From: Gelidibacter sp038243395
Lineage (GTDB): Bacteria > Bacteroidota > Bacteroidia > Flavobacteriales > Flavobacteriaceae
Assembly: GCA_038243395.1 (NCBI GenBank)
Contig: JBBSRC010000001.1
Coordinates: 1 to 64,000 of the forward strand
Length of the DNA stretch: 64,000 nucleotides
Direction: 5' to 3'
Below the pieces are notes generated by a model, which was given only the letters and a program-made list of their open reading frames with translations, was not told the DNA's origin and searched no databases. This document shows, piece by piece, positions 43,993 through 52,784 of this stretch (position 1 is its first letter; each line of letters opens with the position of its first letter). The position numbers were made by a program, and so were the translations under genes.

Positions 43993-44394
43993 AATCTAAA
44001 TTTTTTACAAAGAACGGAAATAAATCATGAGGGATTGATCAACTGTTGATTTAAAACTTGATTGTCAAAAATGAATCAAGATACGTTGACCATGTTCAGC
44101 AACCACCGCTTCGCTGCTAGAATTAAGAACTAAGATTTAAGCTGTGAAATGTGAAAAGAATTGAAATTGATGTCTTTATTTAGTTAGTAATAATAACTTA
44201 TATGACATTTCTTAGAAATCAAAAAAAATTAGTTTGAAGACAGATGAAACGTTTTTAAGTTGGATAGTTGTTAGTCGAAACACTAACACTCAATAGTTTT
44301 TATGATTGAAGGATTTATGGATTTCATTTTTATCGCAATTCAGAGTGAGGTTTTACACATAAATCAGCAATAAATCAAATAAATTGATAATAGT
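43993..44394. other. long leader region before the capsule locus
   Basis: About 400 bp without a gene, between the leftward ABC-F gene and the rightward wza. No terminator-like stem is evident. The promoter at its right end is described separately. Confidence 0.4.
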
Positions 44395-44424
44395 TTTGAT
44401 ATTCCGAGTGATAACTTATATTTG
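44395..44424 (+). promoter_or_regulatory. Bacteroidota-type promoter of the polysaccharide operon
   Basis: TTTG (44395-44398), 18 bases, TATATTTG (44417-44424). It is one of the best matches in the window. Transcription should start near 44430, which rules out the TTG at 44422 as wza start and supports ATG 44446. Confidence 0.7.
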
Positions 44425-44445
44425 TCGAAACACATGTGGTCCTTT

Positions 44446-45240
44446 ATGAAACGATTTTTACTGGTTATGGGATTAATTCTCAGTAGTTTGTTGACTTCCT
44501 GTATTCCTCATAAAGATATCGTATATCTCCAAAATAAAAATATAGCTACCGACTCTCTACAGATGATGGTAGAGCAGCAGAAGCCATATCGCGTTCAGAT
44601 CAATGATATTTTGAATGTTCGGATCAAAGTTTTGGATCAAGAGAATGTCAGTATTTTCAATCCGATAGGTGATGGTAACTTAAACGCCAGCGCCGCTGAA
44701 CGTGCCTATTTTGATGGTTTTACCGTTGATATGCATGGCAATATAAGAATACCCGAACTCGGATTTATAAATGTACTTGGTTATACTACTAATGAGATTG
44801 AAGAGCTTATAAAAAGTAAACTTCTTGAGGAACAATTCAAGGAAACAGCCAATATGTTTATAACCGTAAAGCTTTCTGGATTGCGCTATTCTGCCATGGG
44901 AGAAGTGGGCTCGCCGGGGTCTCAGATATTATTCCAGGAACGTGTCAATATTTTTCAAGCAATCGCAAATGTTGGGGAAATTCCCATTACTGGCGAAAGA
45001 AAGGATGTTTTACTTATTAGACAATATCCGCAAGGTCAGCAAATCCATCATTTGGATTTGACTGATGTTAATGTCATGAAATCGCCCTATTATTATATCC
45101 AACCTAATGATATGATCTACGTAAAACCACTGAAGCAAAAAACTTGGGGCACCGGAACTACGGGAAGGGATACCTTGACTGCCATCGTTTCTGTGGTTAG
45201 TCTTCTGACCACAACCATTTTATTAATTACAAGACTGTAG
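44446..45240 (+). CDS. Wza-type polysaccharide export lipoprotein
   Basis: A 264-aa outer-membrane auxiliary (OMA/BexD/Wza) protein. Lipobox LLTSC (Cys19), then the Poly_export domain (QKPYRVQINDILNVRIKVLDQ...GDGNLNAS) and SLBB-like segment (FITVKLSGLRYSAMGEVGSPGSQILFQERVNIFQAIANVGEI). A C-terminal hydrophobic helix (TAIVSVVSLLTTTILLITRL) ends the protein, as in short Bacteroidota versions. It forms the exit channel for capsule or EPS. ATG 44446 is chosen because the signal peptide starts there and the promoter lies just upstream. The tyrosine kinase gene follows after 6 bp. Confidence 0.9.
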   Translation: MKRFLLVMGLILSSLLTSCIPHKDIVYLQNKNIATDSLQMMVEQQKPYRVQINDILNVRIKVLDQENVSIFNPIGDGNLNASAAERAYFDGFTVDMHGNIRIPELGFINVLGYTTNEIEELIKSKLLEEQFKETANMFITVKLSGLRYSAMGEVGSPGSQILFQERVNIFQAIANVGEIPITGERKDVLLIRQYPQGQQIHHLDLTDVNVMKSPYYYIQPNDMIYVKPLKQKTWGTGTTGRDTLTAIVSVVSLLTTTILLITRL

Positions 45241-45246
45241 TTTATT

Positions 45247-47730
45247 ATGGACGATCAAGATTTAGATTATTCAGAACCAAGAGGCACTTATTTTGACTTT
45301 AGAGGTTATTTATTCAAGGCGCTCAATTTATGGAAATTTGTACTTCTTAGTGTTGCATTCGCACTTATTGTGGCCTATCTCATCAATGTGCGGAAACAAA
45401 GTATTTACAAATTAGATTCTCTTATTTCGGTAGAAAGTGACCAGAATCCATTTTTTACCGCTAATACCAGTATTTCCTTCAACTGGGGTGGTGTTTCGGG
45501 GAAAGTAGGGAAAGTCATGACCACTGTGAAAACCCGAACCCATAATGAACTTGTGATGGATTCCTTGCAATATTATATGGAATACTTGGAGCAAGGAAAA
45601 TATCGCATGGAGGATATCTATAAAAATGCGCCTTTTGTGGCTAAGTTAGATATAAACAAGGGACAGATTTTAGGAAAAACGATCGGAATAAAATTCTTAA
45701 ATGATAATGAATTTGAACTGACCGCCAGTTTTGAAAAAAGTGGGTTTACCGTCCAGCGCTATTCCGATAAGGAAAAGTATAATGACAATTTTAAGACTGG
45801 AGAATTTAAACAGACCTTTAGTTTTGGAGAAACTATCCAGCTGCCGTTCTTTAATGGTATCATAACAAAGCGAAACAATAAAACAATTGTTCAAGGAGCT
45901 CAATATTATCTGCAATTTATAAATTTCGATTCCGTAGTAAATCAATATAAAAACAGTGTGATAATTGCTCCTTTTTCTGGAAGTTCATCCTCTGTATTGA
46001 CTTTGTCTTTGGCAGGAAGCAATAAGGCTAAAATTGTGGACTATTTGAATGCCACGACTTCTATTTTAAGTAAGACCGAATTGGAGCGTAAAAACTTGTA
46101 TGCTACCAATACCATTAAGTTTATTGACAGCAGTTTAAATTCCGTAAATGATAATCTAAAAGATGTTACGGATGAGATGAACAAATTCAGGAAGGACAAT
46201 AAGTTGTTTGATGTCACTGAAGAAATGAATATTGTATCCGGAAAATTAAGAGCTTTTGATTTAACTCGGGAAGAAGAGCGCACAAAATTAAACTATCTCA
46301 ATTCGTTAGAAAATTATCTTCGTACCAAGACCGATTACACTCAGATCGCCGCGCCCTCTTCCGTAGGAATTAATGAAGCCAACATCCTGTCCAGCGTTGC
46401 AAAAATTACCGCGCTCGCCATTGAGCGTCAAACCAAGGAATATACGGTCAAGGAAGGGAATCTTATATTTAAAGATATAGATCGCCAAATTGATGCCGAA
46501 AAGAATGTCCTTTTGGAAACCATCGGGAACACTAAAAGAACCATAGGCATTAATTTAGATGCCATTAATAATAACATTGCCCGATTTGAGGCGCAACTGA
46601 GCAATCTGCCAGAAGATCAACAAGAGTTTCTGAAAATTCAACGCAAGATGAATATCAGTCAAGAGGCTTATAATATTTATTTAACCAAACGCGGGGAGGC
46701 AGCCATTGTAAAAGCGGCTAATGTTTCTGATATCAGCACAATTGATGAAGCTAAAGATATTGGTGGTGGCCGTATTGGTCCTAACAAAAGCCTGAATTAT
46801 ATGATGGCGCTCATGTTAGGCTTTTTTATTCCAATGTTCTTGATTTTCGTGATTTTCCTTTTGGATAATACAATCCACGGTTCTGATGAAGTGGAACGCT
46901 TGTCAAGCATTCCTATTTTGGGATTAATTGGTAAATACAATTATAAAAATAATTTGGTGGTGTTTGAAAAGCCAAAGTCGGCAGTGTCAGAATCCTTTCG
47001 TTCCATTCGTTCAAGTTTACAGTTTATTTATAAAAAACAGGGAGAAGAAGAGGGCAGGGGGAAGACCATTATGATTACCTCTTCGGTAAGTGGCGAGGGT
47101 AAAACCTTTTGTTCCATCAATATCGCTACGGTATATGCGCTATCAGGAAAAAAGACCTTATTACTTGGACTAGACTTAAGAAAGCCAAAAATTTTCGGCG
47201 ATTTTGAGATTACCAATGAGATAGGTGCTGTGAACTATTTAATTGGCGACAATACCTTTGAAGAGATTAATCATACATCACACGTCGAAAATCTTGATGT
47301 CATTCCTTCAGGGCCGGTTCCTCCAAATCCTTCAGAATTATTGATGGGCGATCGGATGAAAGAACTGATAGAACATGTTCGGAGTCGTTATGACATCATC
47401 GTTTTGGATACGCCTCCTTTAGGCTTGGTAACCGATGCTTTAGAACTCACGCAATATGCAGATGCTACGTTATTTATGGTCCGCTTGGATTATACTAAAA
47501 GAGGCATGTTGGCTTTGATTAACGCTAAGTATAAAATGGGCGAGGTTAAAAACATCAACTTTATACTTAACTTTTACAAACATAAAACCAATCATAATTA
47601 CGGGTATGGTTATGGGTACGGGTATGGGTACGGCTATGGTTACGGAACTTATGGGAATGCTTATCACGAAGGAAATGGCAAACGTTCTTTACTTAAACGT
47701 ATTAAGCGATTTTTAAAAATCAATACCTAA
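45247..47730 (+). CDS. Wzc-type polysaccharide co-polymerase / tyrosine kinase
   Basis: An 827-aa inner-membrane protein: N-terminal Wzz domain with a first helix (about 30-48), a long periplasmic coiled-coil region, a second helix (about 518-540, MALMLGFFIPMFLIFVIFLL), then a cytoplasmic BY-kinase. Walker A is SGEGKTF with Lys619, Walker A' GLDLRKPK, Walker B IIVLDTPPLG. The tail has an alternating Tyr-Gly run (NYGYGYGYG.. from about residue 785, at least nine Tyr) that should be the autophosphorylation cluster. It controls chain length and export together with Wza. Confidence 0.92.
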   Translation: MDDQDLDYSEPRGTYFDFRGYLFKALNLWKFVLLSVAFALIVAYLINVRKQSIYKLDSLISVESDQNPFFTANTSISFNWGGVSGKVGKVMTTVKTRTHNELVMDSLQYYMEYLEQGKYRMEDIYKNAPFVAKLDINKGQILGKTIGIKFLNDNEFELTASFEKSGFTVQRYSDKEKYNDNFKTGEFKQTFSFGETIQLPFFNGIITKRNNKTIVQGAQYYLQFINFDSVVNQYKNSVIIAPFSGSSSSVLTLSLAGSNKAKIVDYLNATTSILSKTELERKNLYATNTIKFIDSSLNSVNDNLKDVTDEMNKFRKDNKLFDVTEEMNIVSGKLRAFDLTREEERTKLNYLNSLENYLRTKTDYTQIAAPSSVGINEANILSSVAKITALAIERQTKEYTVKEGNLIFKDIDRQIDAEKNVLLETIGNTKRTIGINLDAINNNIARFEAQLSNLPEDQQEFLKIQRKMNISQEAYNIYLTKRGEAAIVKAANVSDISTIDEAKDIGGGRIGPNKSLNYMMALMLGFFIPMFLIFVIFLLDNTIHGSDEVERLSSIPILGLIGKYNYKNNLVVFEKPKSAVSESFRSIRSSLQFIYKKQGEEEGRGKTIMITSSVSGEGKTFCSINIATVYALSGKKTLLLGLDLRKPKIFGDFEITNEIGAVNYLIGDNTFEEINHTSHVENLDVIPSGPVPPNPSELLMGDRMKELIEHVRSRYDIIVLDTPPLGLVTDALELTQYADATLFMVRLDYTKRGMLALINAKYKMGEVKNINFILNFYKHKTNHNYGYGYGYGYGYGYGYGTYGNAYHEGNGKRSLLKRIKRFLKINT

Positions 47731-47740
47731 ATAATTTCTT

Positions 47741-48334
47741 TTGATTTCTTCAAAACAAGCCCGTGTAAAACGTTTATTTGATGTGTTATTTGGGCTATTT
47801 TTATTCCCATTTCTTATAATTCCAATAGTAGTTTTGCTTTTAATTGCGACGATCGACACTCGGCAATGGGGTTTGTTTTCGCAGCTTCGGATCGGACAAT
47901 TTGGAGAACCTTTTAAAATATATAAAATCAGGAGCTTAAAACAAGAAGTCCATCATTTAGGGTTTCTAGATGCTAGTGCAACGACGTTAGGGAAGTTTTT
48001 AAGACGGCATAAATTGGATGAATTGCCACAGCTTTTTAACGTTTTAAAAGGCGATATGAGTTTTGTCGGGCCTCGGCCAGATATTGCGGGGTTTGCAGAT
48101 GCTCTTGAAGGCGATGATCGGATCATTTTAACATTCAGACCTGGAATTACAGGACCCGCCACTCTAAAATATAAGGACGAAGAATCTATTTTAGCCCAAC
48201 AATCAGACCCTGAAAGTTACAACAGAACGATAATTTGGACCGATAAGGTTGAAATCAATAAAAAATACCTTCAAGATTGGAGTTTTTCTTTAGATTTGCA
48301 TTTCATTTTAAAATCCATAAAGAACACACCATGA
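47741..48334 (+). CDS. initiating sugar transferase (WcaJ/WbaP-like)
   Basis: A 197-aa short polyprenyl-phosphate sugar-1-phosphate transferase. One membrane or re-entrant helix (about 14-37) is followed by the catalytic domain: GQFGEPFKIYKIRSL, then RRHKLDELPQLFNVLKGDMSFVGPRPD, the family hallmark with the DE pair. It loads the first sugar of the repeat unit onto undecaprenyl phosphate. The only possible start that keeps the N-terminus is TTG 47741; upstream the frame is closed. Its stop overlaps the next start by four bases (ATGA). Confidence 0.88.
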   Translation: MISSKQARVKRLFDVLFGLFLFPFLIIPIVVLLLIATIDTRQWGLFSQLRIGQFGEPFKIYKIRSLKQEVHHLGFLDASATTLGKFLRRHKLDELPQLFNVLKGDMSFVGPRPDIAGFADALEGDDRIILTFRPGITGPATLKYKDEESILAQQSDPESYNRTIIWTDKVEINKKYLQDWSFSLDLHFILKSIKNTP

Positions 48335-49623
48335 CAAGTAACCCGAAAATTACGGTAATAGGATTAGGATATGTAGGTTTACCACTTGCTGTAGAATTTG
48401 CTAGAAAGTTTTTAGTGGTTGGTTTTGATATCAATCAAAAACGAATTGATGAATTAAATCAAGGTAACGACAGAACTTTGGAAGTTGATAATAAAGATCT
48501 TCAGTCCATTATAGTTACAGATCCAAAGTCCAAGACTGGATTGCTTGTTTCTACTTCGCCATCAGATATTGAGGATTCGGATTATTATATTGTTACGGTA
48601 CCAACACCAACCGACGCATTCAATAAACCAATCTTTACACCTTTAGTAAAAGCGAGTGAAACTATAGGTAAAATTTTAAAAAAGGGTGCGATTGTTATTT
48701 ATGAATCCACCGTTTATCCAGGAGTTACAGAAGATATCTGTGTTCCTATTTTGGAGAAGGAATCTGGTTTGAAATTTAATGTTGATTTCTTTGCTGGCTA
48801 TTCGCCAGAACGCATCAATCCAGGAGATAAAGTTCATACGGTAACTCAGATTTTAAAGGTAACTTCAGGATCTACACCAGAAATTGCAATAAAAGTTGAT
48901 AATCTTTATAAAACTATTATTACTGCCGGTACGCATATGGCACCGAGCATCAAGGTTGCTGAAGCGGCCAAAGTGATTGAAAATTCACAACGCGATATCA
49001 ATATTGCTTTTGTGAATGAATTGTCAAAAATATTCAGATTGCTAGATATTGATACCAAAGCTGTTTTGGAAGCTGCCGGTACCAAATGGAATTTTATTAA
49101 GATGTCTCCAGGTTTGGTTGGTGGGCACTGTATTGGAGTAGATCCGTATTACTTGGCTCAAAAAGCGATAGAATCAGGTTATAACCCTGAAATTATATTG
49201 GCAGGACGTAAGATGAACGACAGTATGGGAAGTTATGTCGCTCAAGAAACTGTAAAATTGATGATTAAAAAAGGAGCGAAAATTAAAGGGGCCAAAGCCT
49301 TAGTAATGGGAATTACCTTTAAGGAAAACTGTCCAGACATCCGAAATTCTCGAGTGATTGATATCGTTAAGGAATTTGAAAGTTACGATGTGGATGTTGA
49401 TGTGTTTGACCCTTGGGCTTCCTCAGATGAAGTAAAACATGAATATGGTTTTGATTTAATTTGTTCAGACACGAAATTGGCTTCTAAATACGATGCTATT
49501 GTTCTTGCTGTTTCTCATAATGAATTTTTAGAGTTGGACATCCAAAAATTAAAATCAGACATCGGCGTTATTTTTGACGTCAAATCCTTATTACCAAAAG
49601 AATCCGTAGACGCCAGATTATAA
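48331..49623 (+). CDS. nucleotide-sugar dehydrogenase (TviB/WbpO-like)
   Basis: A 430-aa UDP-sugar 6-dehydrogenase. NAD-binding VIGLGYVGLPLAVEFARKF at the start, YESTVYPGVTED in the central part, the catalytic Cys in GLVGGHCIGVDPYYLAQKA, and the C-terminal UDP-binding domain with GITFKENCPDIRNSRV. The GVDPYYLAQKA / ILAGRKMND pattern matches enzymes that oxidise UDP-GlcNAc or UDP-GalNAc (TviB, WbpO) rather than UDP-glucose. With the following epimerase it likely supplies UDP-GalNAcA or a related uronic acid. Start codon overlaps the previous stop. Confidence 0.88.
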   Translation: MTSNPKITVIGLGYVGLPLAVEFARKFLVVGFDINQKRIDELNQGNDRTLEVDNKDLQSIIVTDPKSKTGLLVSTSPSDIEDSDYYIVTVPTPTDAFNKPIFTPLVKASETIGKILKKGAIVIYESTVYPGVTEDICVPILEKESGLKFNVDFFAGYSPERINPGDKVHTVTQILKVTSGSTPEIAIKVDNLYKTIITAGTHMAPSIKVAEAAKVIENSQRDINIAFVNELSKIFRLLDIDTKAVLEAAGTKWNFIKMSPGLVGGHCIGVDPYYLAQKAIESGYNPEIILAGRKMNDSMGSYVAQETVKLMIKKGAKIKGAKALVMGITFKENCPDIRNSRVIDIVKEFESYDVDVDVFDPWASSDEVKHEYGFDLICSDTKLASKYDAIVLAVSHNEFLELDIQKLKSDIGVIFDVKSLLPKESVDARL

Positions 49624-50600
49624 TGTACACACACGCTTATCATACCGAAGATTTATCAAAATATAGTTTTTTAATTACTGGAGGAGCAGGGTTTATAGGA
49701 TCTAATTTGGTCCAATACCTCTTGCAGCACAATGCGAAAAAAGTACGTGTGCTCGATAATTTCTCCAACGGTTACAGAGAAAACCTAACCGAATTTATGT
49801 CTAATCCGGCTTTTGAGCTCATGGAAGGCGATATCAGAGATGTGGACACATGCCATAGCGCAGTGAAAGATATGGACTATGTGTCGCATCAAGCGGCCTT
49901 GGGGTCGGTACCGAGATCTATCAATGATCCAGCCACAACAAACGATGTGAACATTTCAGGGTTTTTGAATATGATGATTGCCATAAAGGACAATCAGAAT
50001 GTAAAACGTATGGTGTATGCTGCTTCAAGTTCGACTTATGGCGATAGCAAGACTTTGCCAAAAGTGGAGGATACTATCGGTAGACCATTATCTCCATATG
50101 CTGTTACAAAATACGTTAACGAATTATATGCAGATGTTTTTGGTAAAACCTATGGCACCGATGTGATTGGTTTCCGTTACTTTAATGTCTTTGGACCAAA
50201 GCAAAGTCCGAATGGTGCTTATGCAGCGGTTATTCCGTTGTTTATGCAGTCTTTAAAGGACGATGTAGCTCCAAAAATAAACGGTGATGGTGGACAAACT
50301 AGAGATTTTACCTTCATTGATAATGTGATTCAAGCGAATGTGAAAGGTATGTTTGCCTCCAAAGAAGCCGGTAATAATGTGTTTAATGTAGCCTGTGGCG
50401 AGCGCATCGATATTAATTATTTGTGGGATTCCCTAAAAGTAGCTGCTGATTCGCAGTTAGAACCAGAATACGGTCCAGAACGTCAAGGTGATGTACGTGA
50501 TTCTTTAGCAGATATTTCAAAGGCACAAGAATTGTTGGGATATAGTCCGAGATATACGGTTCGAGAAGGGCTCAAGATTACTTGGGATGCTTTTAGTTAA
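49623..50600 (+). CDS. UDP-HexNAc C4-epimerase (TviC/WbpP-like SDR)
   Basis: A 325-aa extended SDR epimerase. Rossmann motif TGGAGFIGSNL (about 19-29), then HQAALGSVPRSINDPATTNDVNISG, the catalytic set SSSTYGD and Tyr-x3-Lys in SPYAVTKYVNEL, and GDGGQTRDFTFIDNV. The ALGSVPRSI and LPKVEDTIGRPLSPYAVTKY signatures are typical for WbpP/TviC, which interconvert the N-acetylated (Glc/Gal) forms. Its ATG overlaps the dehydrogenase stop by one base, so the two enzymes are made together. After it the locus is interrupted by the repeat/nuclease/TAC patch. Confidence 0.88.
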   Translation: MYTHAYHTEDLSKYSFLITGGAGFIGSNLVQYLLQHNAKKVRVLDNFSNGYRENLTEFMSNPAFELMEGDIRDVDTCHSAVKDMDYVSHQAALGSVPRSINDPATTNDVNISGFLNMMIAIKDNQNVKRMVYAASSSTYGDSKTLPKVEDTIGRPLSPYAVTKYVNELYADVFGKTYGTDVIGFRYFNVFGPKQSPNGAYAAVIPLFMQSLKDDVAPKINGDGGQTRDFTFIDNVIQANVKGMFASKEAGNNVFNVACGERIDINYLWDSLKVAADSQLEPEYGPERQGDVRDSLADISKAQELLGYSPRYTVREGLKITWDAFS

Positions 50601-50692
50601 GTGATATTTCAAACTCCCGTTCAAGCTCTTGTTTTAAACGGCCCTTTCAAACTCCCCTTTCTTCACCTTCGTTGCACTACGGTGAATTCATT

Positions 50693-50898
50693 CCCCTCTT
50701 TTTCCAAAGAGGGGAGCTAGATGGTTAGCGTTCATGTAGTTTTGGGATGTTTTTACTTGCACGTCATTTTCAGTAAGCTTAAAATTAGGACTTAGTCAAG
50801 TAACTAACCACATATAATAAACCCTCACATTTTAAGGCTCCTCCCTTTGGTAAAAGAGAGGTGGCTAGTCTGACGGAGGAGGACTAGTCGGAGGGTTC
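50693..50898. repeat. structured direct repeat, copy A
   Basis: About 205 bp sharing most of its sequence with 51466-51688. It contains several inverted repeats: CCCCTCTTT / AAAGAGGGG at the left, a CTCC...GAGG pair and CTAGTC / GACTAG at the right. The stretch CTTAGTCAAGTAACTAACCA and the TTTTTACTTGCACGT block are shared nearly exactly. Together with copy B it frames the DUF559 gene. A related GGAGGGTTTG tail recurs at about 50933-50956. Confidence 0.75.
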
Positions 50899-50964
50899 GC
50901 TAGTACCTAGAGTCATCTCACTATACAAGGGAGGAGGGCCAGCCGGAGGGTTTGTTTTTATTAT

Positions 50965-51333
50965 TTACTTAGAATTAAAACACTCCCGTATCCCCATTAA
51001 AACAGAAGGCAGAAAATCAAAAACCATTTTATTCTCAAAACGGATAACTTTATAGCCGACGCTTTCTAAATATACAGTTCGTTTTCTGTCATATTCTTGA
51101 ACTTTTGGGGTGTTATGATATGCTCCATCCAATTCAATAATCAGTTTTTCAGATGCGCAATAAAAATCAACAATATAATAACCAATACTATGTTGCCTGG
51201 TAAATCGTATATTATCTAACTTCCTAGCTTTTAATTGTGTCCATAGAAAAGCTTCTGCAGGTGTCATCTTTTTACGCAGTTGTTGTCTGTAATCTTGCAG
51301 TTCTTTTTTAGTATGTAGGCGTTGTTTGGACAT
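50965..51333 (-). CDS. DUF559 / Vsr-like endonuclease-domain protein
   Basis: A 122-aa protein of the DUF559 family (PD-(D/E)XK, related to very-short-patch-repair endonucleases). LRKKMTPAEAFLWTQLKARKLDNIRFTRQHSIGYYIVDFYCASEKLIIELDGAYH and YDRKRTVYLESVGYKVIRFEN show the full pattern, with active-site residues Asp (VDFYC) and Glu-x-Asp (IIELDG). Length is normal and the frame is intact. It lies between two structured direct repeats in the middle of the capsule locus, which suggests a mobile unit. A nuclease function is likely but its DNA target is unknown. Confidence 0.88.
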   Translation of the reverse strand: MSKQRLHTKKELQDYRQQLRKKMTPAEAFLWTQLKARKLDNIRFTRQHSIGYYIVDFYCASEKLIIELDGAYHNTPKVQEYDRKRTVYLESVGYKVIRFENKMVFDFLPSVLMGIRECFNSK

Positions 51334-51465
51334 GTATTAAAAATAGGTAATATTTGGATATGGAGGTTGAGAATTACTCAAACTTTCATTTCAGAACGCT
51401 TGCCGTCCCGCCAGCTCGCCCCTTCGCTAAAATAGTCCACAGGACTATTTATTAACGCTCGGTCG

Positions 51466-51688
51466 CCTCTTTTTCCAAAGACCTCTTTTTCCAAAGAGGG
51501 GGGCTAGAGGGTTAGTGTTCATTAAACTTGGGGATTTTTTTTACTTGCACGTACTTTTCAAAAAACTTAAAATTGAGACTTAGTCAAGTTACTAACCACA
51601 TACAATAAACACTAACATTCTAAGGCTCCTCCCTTTGGAAAAAGGGAGGTGGCTAAACCGACGGAGGAGGTTTAGTCGGAGGGTGTGT
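51466..51688. repeat. structured direct repeat, copy B
   Basis: The second copy of the repeat at 50693-50898, with the same order of inverted repeats and the shared blocks ACTTAGTCAAGT and GGCTCCTCCCTTTGG. It begins with a small internal duplication of CCTCTTTTTCCAAAG. A tail TTAGGAGATCTAGCCGAAGG continues at 51737-51760 and matches the fragment at 53489-53512. The rest of 51689-51952 holds no gene. Confidence 0.75.
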
Positions 51689-51952
51689 CAGTGCTCTGTG
51701 CGCTCTCACAGCAAAACGGACGTATCTAGTCCGACGTTAGGAGATCTAGCCGAAGGGTTTGGTATATACTCACAATTTATTAAACCTTGGAACGGTTGTT
51801 TTTGAGATAACGACCTAGTCTGTAAGAAGTTCTTGCTTATTTCGACGTTTTGAATTGCAGTCTTTTTAACTCCGATTGCAATTTATTCCGCCCGGGATTT
51901 AATTGAATACTAGCTTAACAGCAGAGCGTTTTAAGAATTGCATAGTGCTTTT

Positions 51953-52396
51953 TTATTCAATTAATTTATTAGGATTAATGACGGGTAATACAAAGTTACT
52001 GAGTGCTGTGCCTTGGAAACGGACCATTAATATGCCTCTTGATGTTGAGTAGGTAATGGAAGCTAGTGCATTACCCAATGCGGGACTCAATGTGACAGTG
52101 CCGTCCTGTTCTAATTTGGTTAATTCATGAATATTATCTACATGAAATATGTAAACAAAACTGAATTCGCCTTTAGCTTCTTCCGTGTCTTCTTTTTCAC
52201 TTTTTGTTTTTATATCAACTGAGAAATCAGCTTTGATGAGTTTATCAGGAATGTTAAATCCTAATTCAAAATCCACGTTAAAACTGTGTCCTTGTACTTT
52301 AAGTCCATCAAAATCGAAAGGGCTGTTAATTTGACCTTTAATGATTTTAAAATCGACAATTTCAATCTTTTCAGGTTGTAATAAATTAGCTGACAT
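51953..52396 (-). CDS. SecB-like chaperone of a TAC system
   Basis: A 147-aa soluble protein of the SecB family: N-terminal strand IEIVDFKIIKGQ, a middle beta-sheet (VDFELGFNIPD, ADFSVDIKTKSE), and the SecB-type C-terminal part LSPALGNALASITYSTSRGILMVRFQGTALSNFVLPVINP. It is not the housekeeping SecB (these genomes often lack it). It is the third gene of a toxin-antitoxin-chaperone operon, overlapping the antitoxin gene by 11 bases. In known TAC systems (Mycobacterium tuberculosis Rv1957; CmdTAC) such a chaperone folds and protects the antitoxin. Confidence 0.82.
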   Translation of the reverse strand: MSANLLQPEKIEIVDFKIIKGQINSPFDFDGLKVQGHSFNVDFELGFNIPDKLIKADFSVDIKTKSEKEDTEEAKGEFSFVYIFHVDNIHELTKLEQDGTVTLSPALGNALASITYSTSRGILMVRFQGTALSNFVLPVINPNKLIE

Positions 52397-52772
52397 TGGT
52401 CAATGATTTTTTATTCTTGGATTTTGATTTTTTCCAAGTATTTGTATAGGTAACATCTGTGTTAATGTTTCTAAATACAGTAACATATCCACTTGTTCCA
52501 ATTGGCTTTCTTTGAGGGATATTAATAATAGGCTCTTTTAGCTCTGCCTCTAATTTGGCCAAAGAACGCAATGTGAAATTATGCTCTCCAATAAGCCATT
52601 TATTTACTTCTGAAGGTCTCTTTTCTAATTTATCTGCTAAGTCCTTTTGGCTAAAACCTTTTGCTTTTAATAACTGATTTACGCGAACCACAATATCAGC
52701 GTACAATCTTGCGAAAATTTTTGTTTCTTCGGGTGTCTCTGCTAAAATTCTTTTGGCTACTTTGCTTCTCAT
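52386..52772 (-). CDS. XRE/HigA-like antitoxin with C-terminal extension
   Basis: A 128-aa helix-turn-helix protein. The XRE domain spans about 27-80 (VVRVNQLLKAKGFSQKDLADKLEKRPSEVNKWLIGEHNFTLRSLAKLEAEL). It is followed by about 45 residues with aromatic and hydrophobic patches (GTSGYVTVF, TYTNTW) and a basic end, which fits a chaperone-addiction (ChAD) tail recognised by the SecB-like partner. It starts 12 bases after the toxin stop and overlaps the chaperone start, so all three are co-translated. Likely represses its own operon through the palindrome at 53328-53351. Confidence 0.85.
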   Translation of the reverse strand: MRSKVAKRILAETPEETKIFARLYADIVVRVNQLLKAKGFSQKDLADKLEKRPSEVNKWLIGEHNFTLRSLAKLEAELKEPIINIPQRKPIGTSGYVTVFRNINTDVTYTNTWKKSKSKNKKSLTNVS

Positions 52773-52784
52773 GATTTTGGATTT

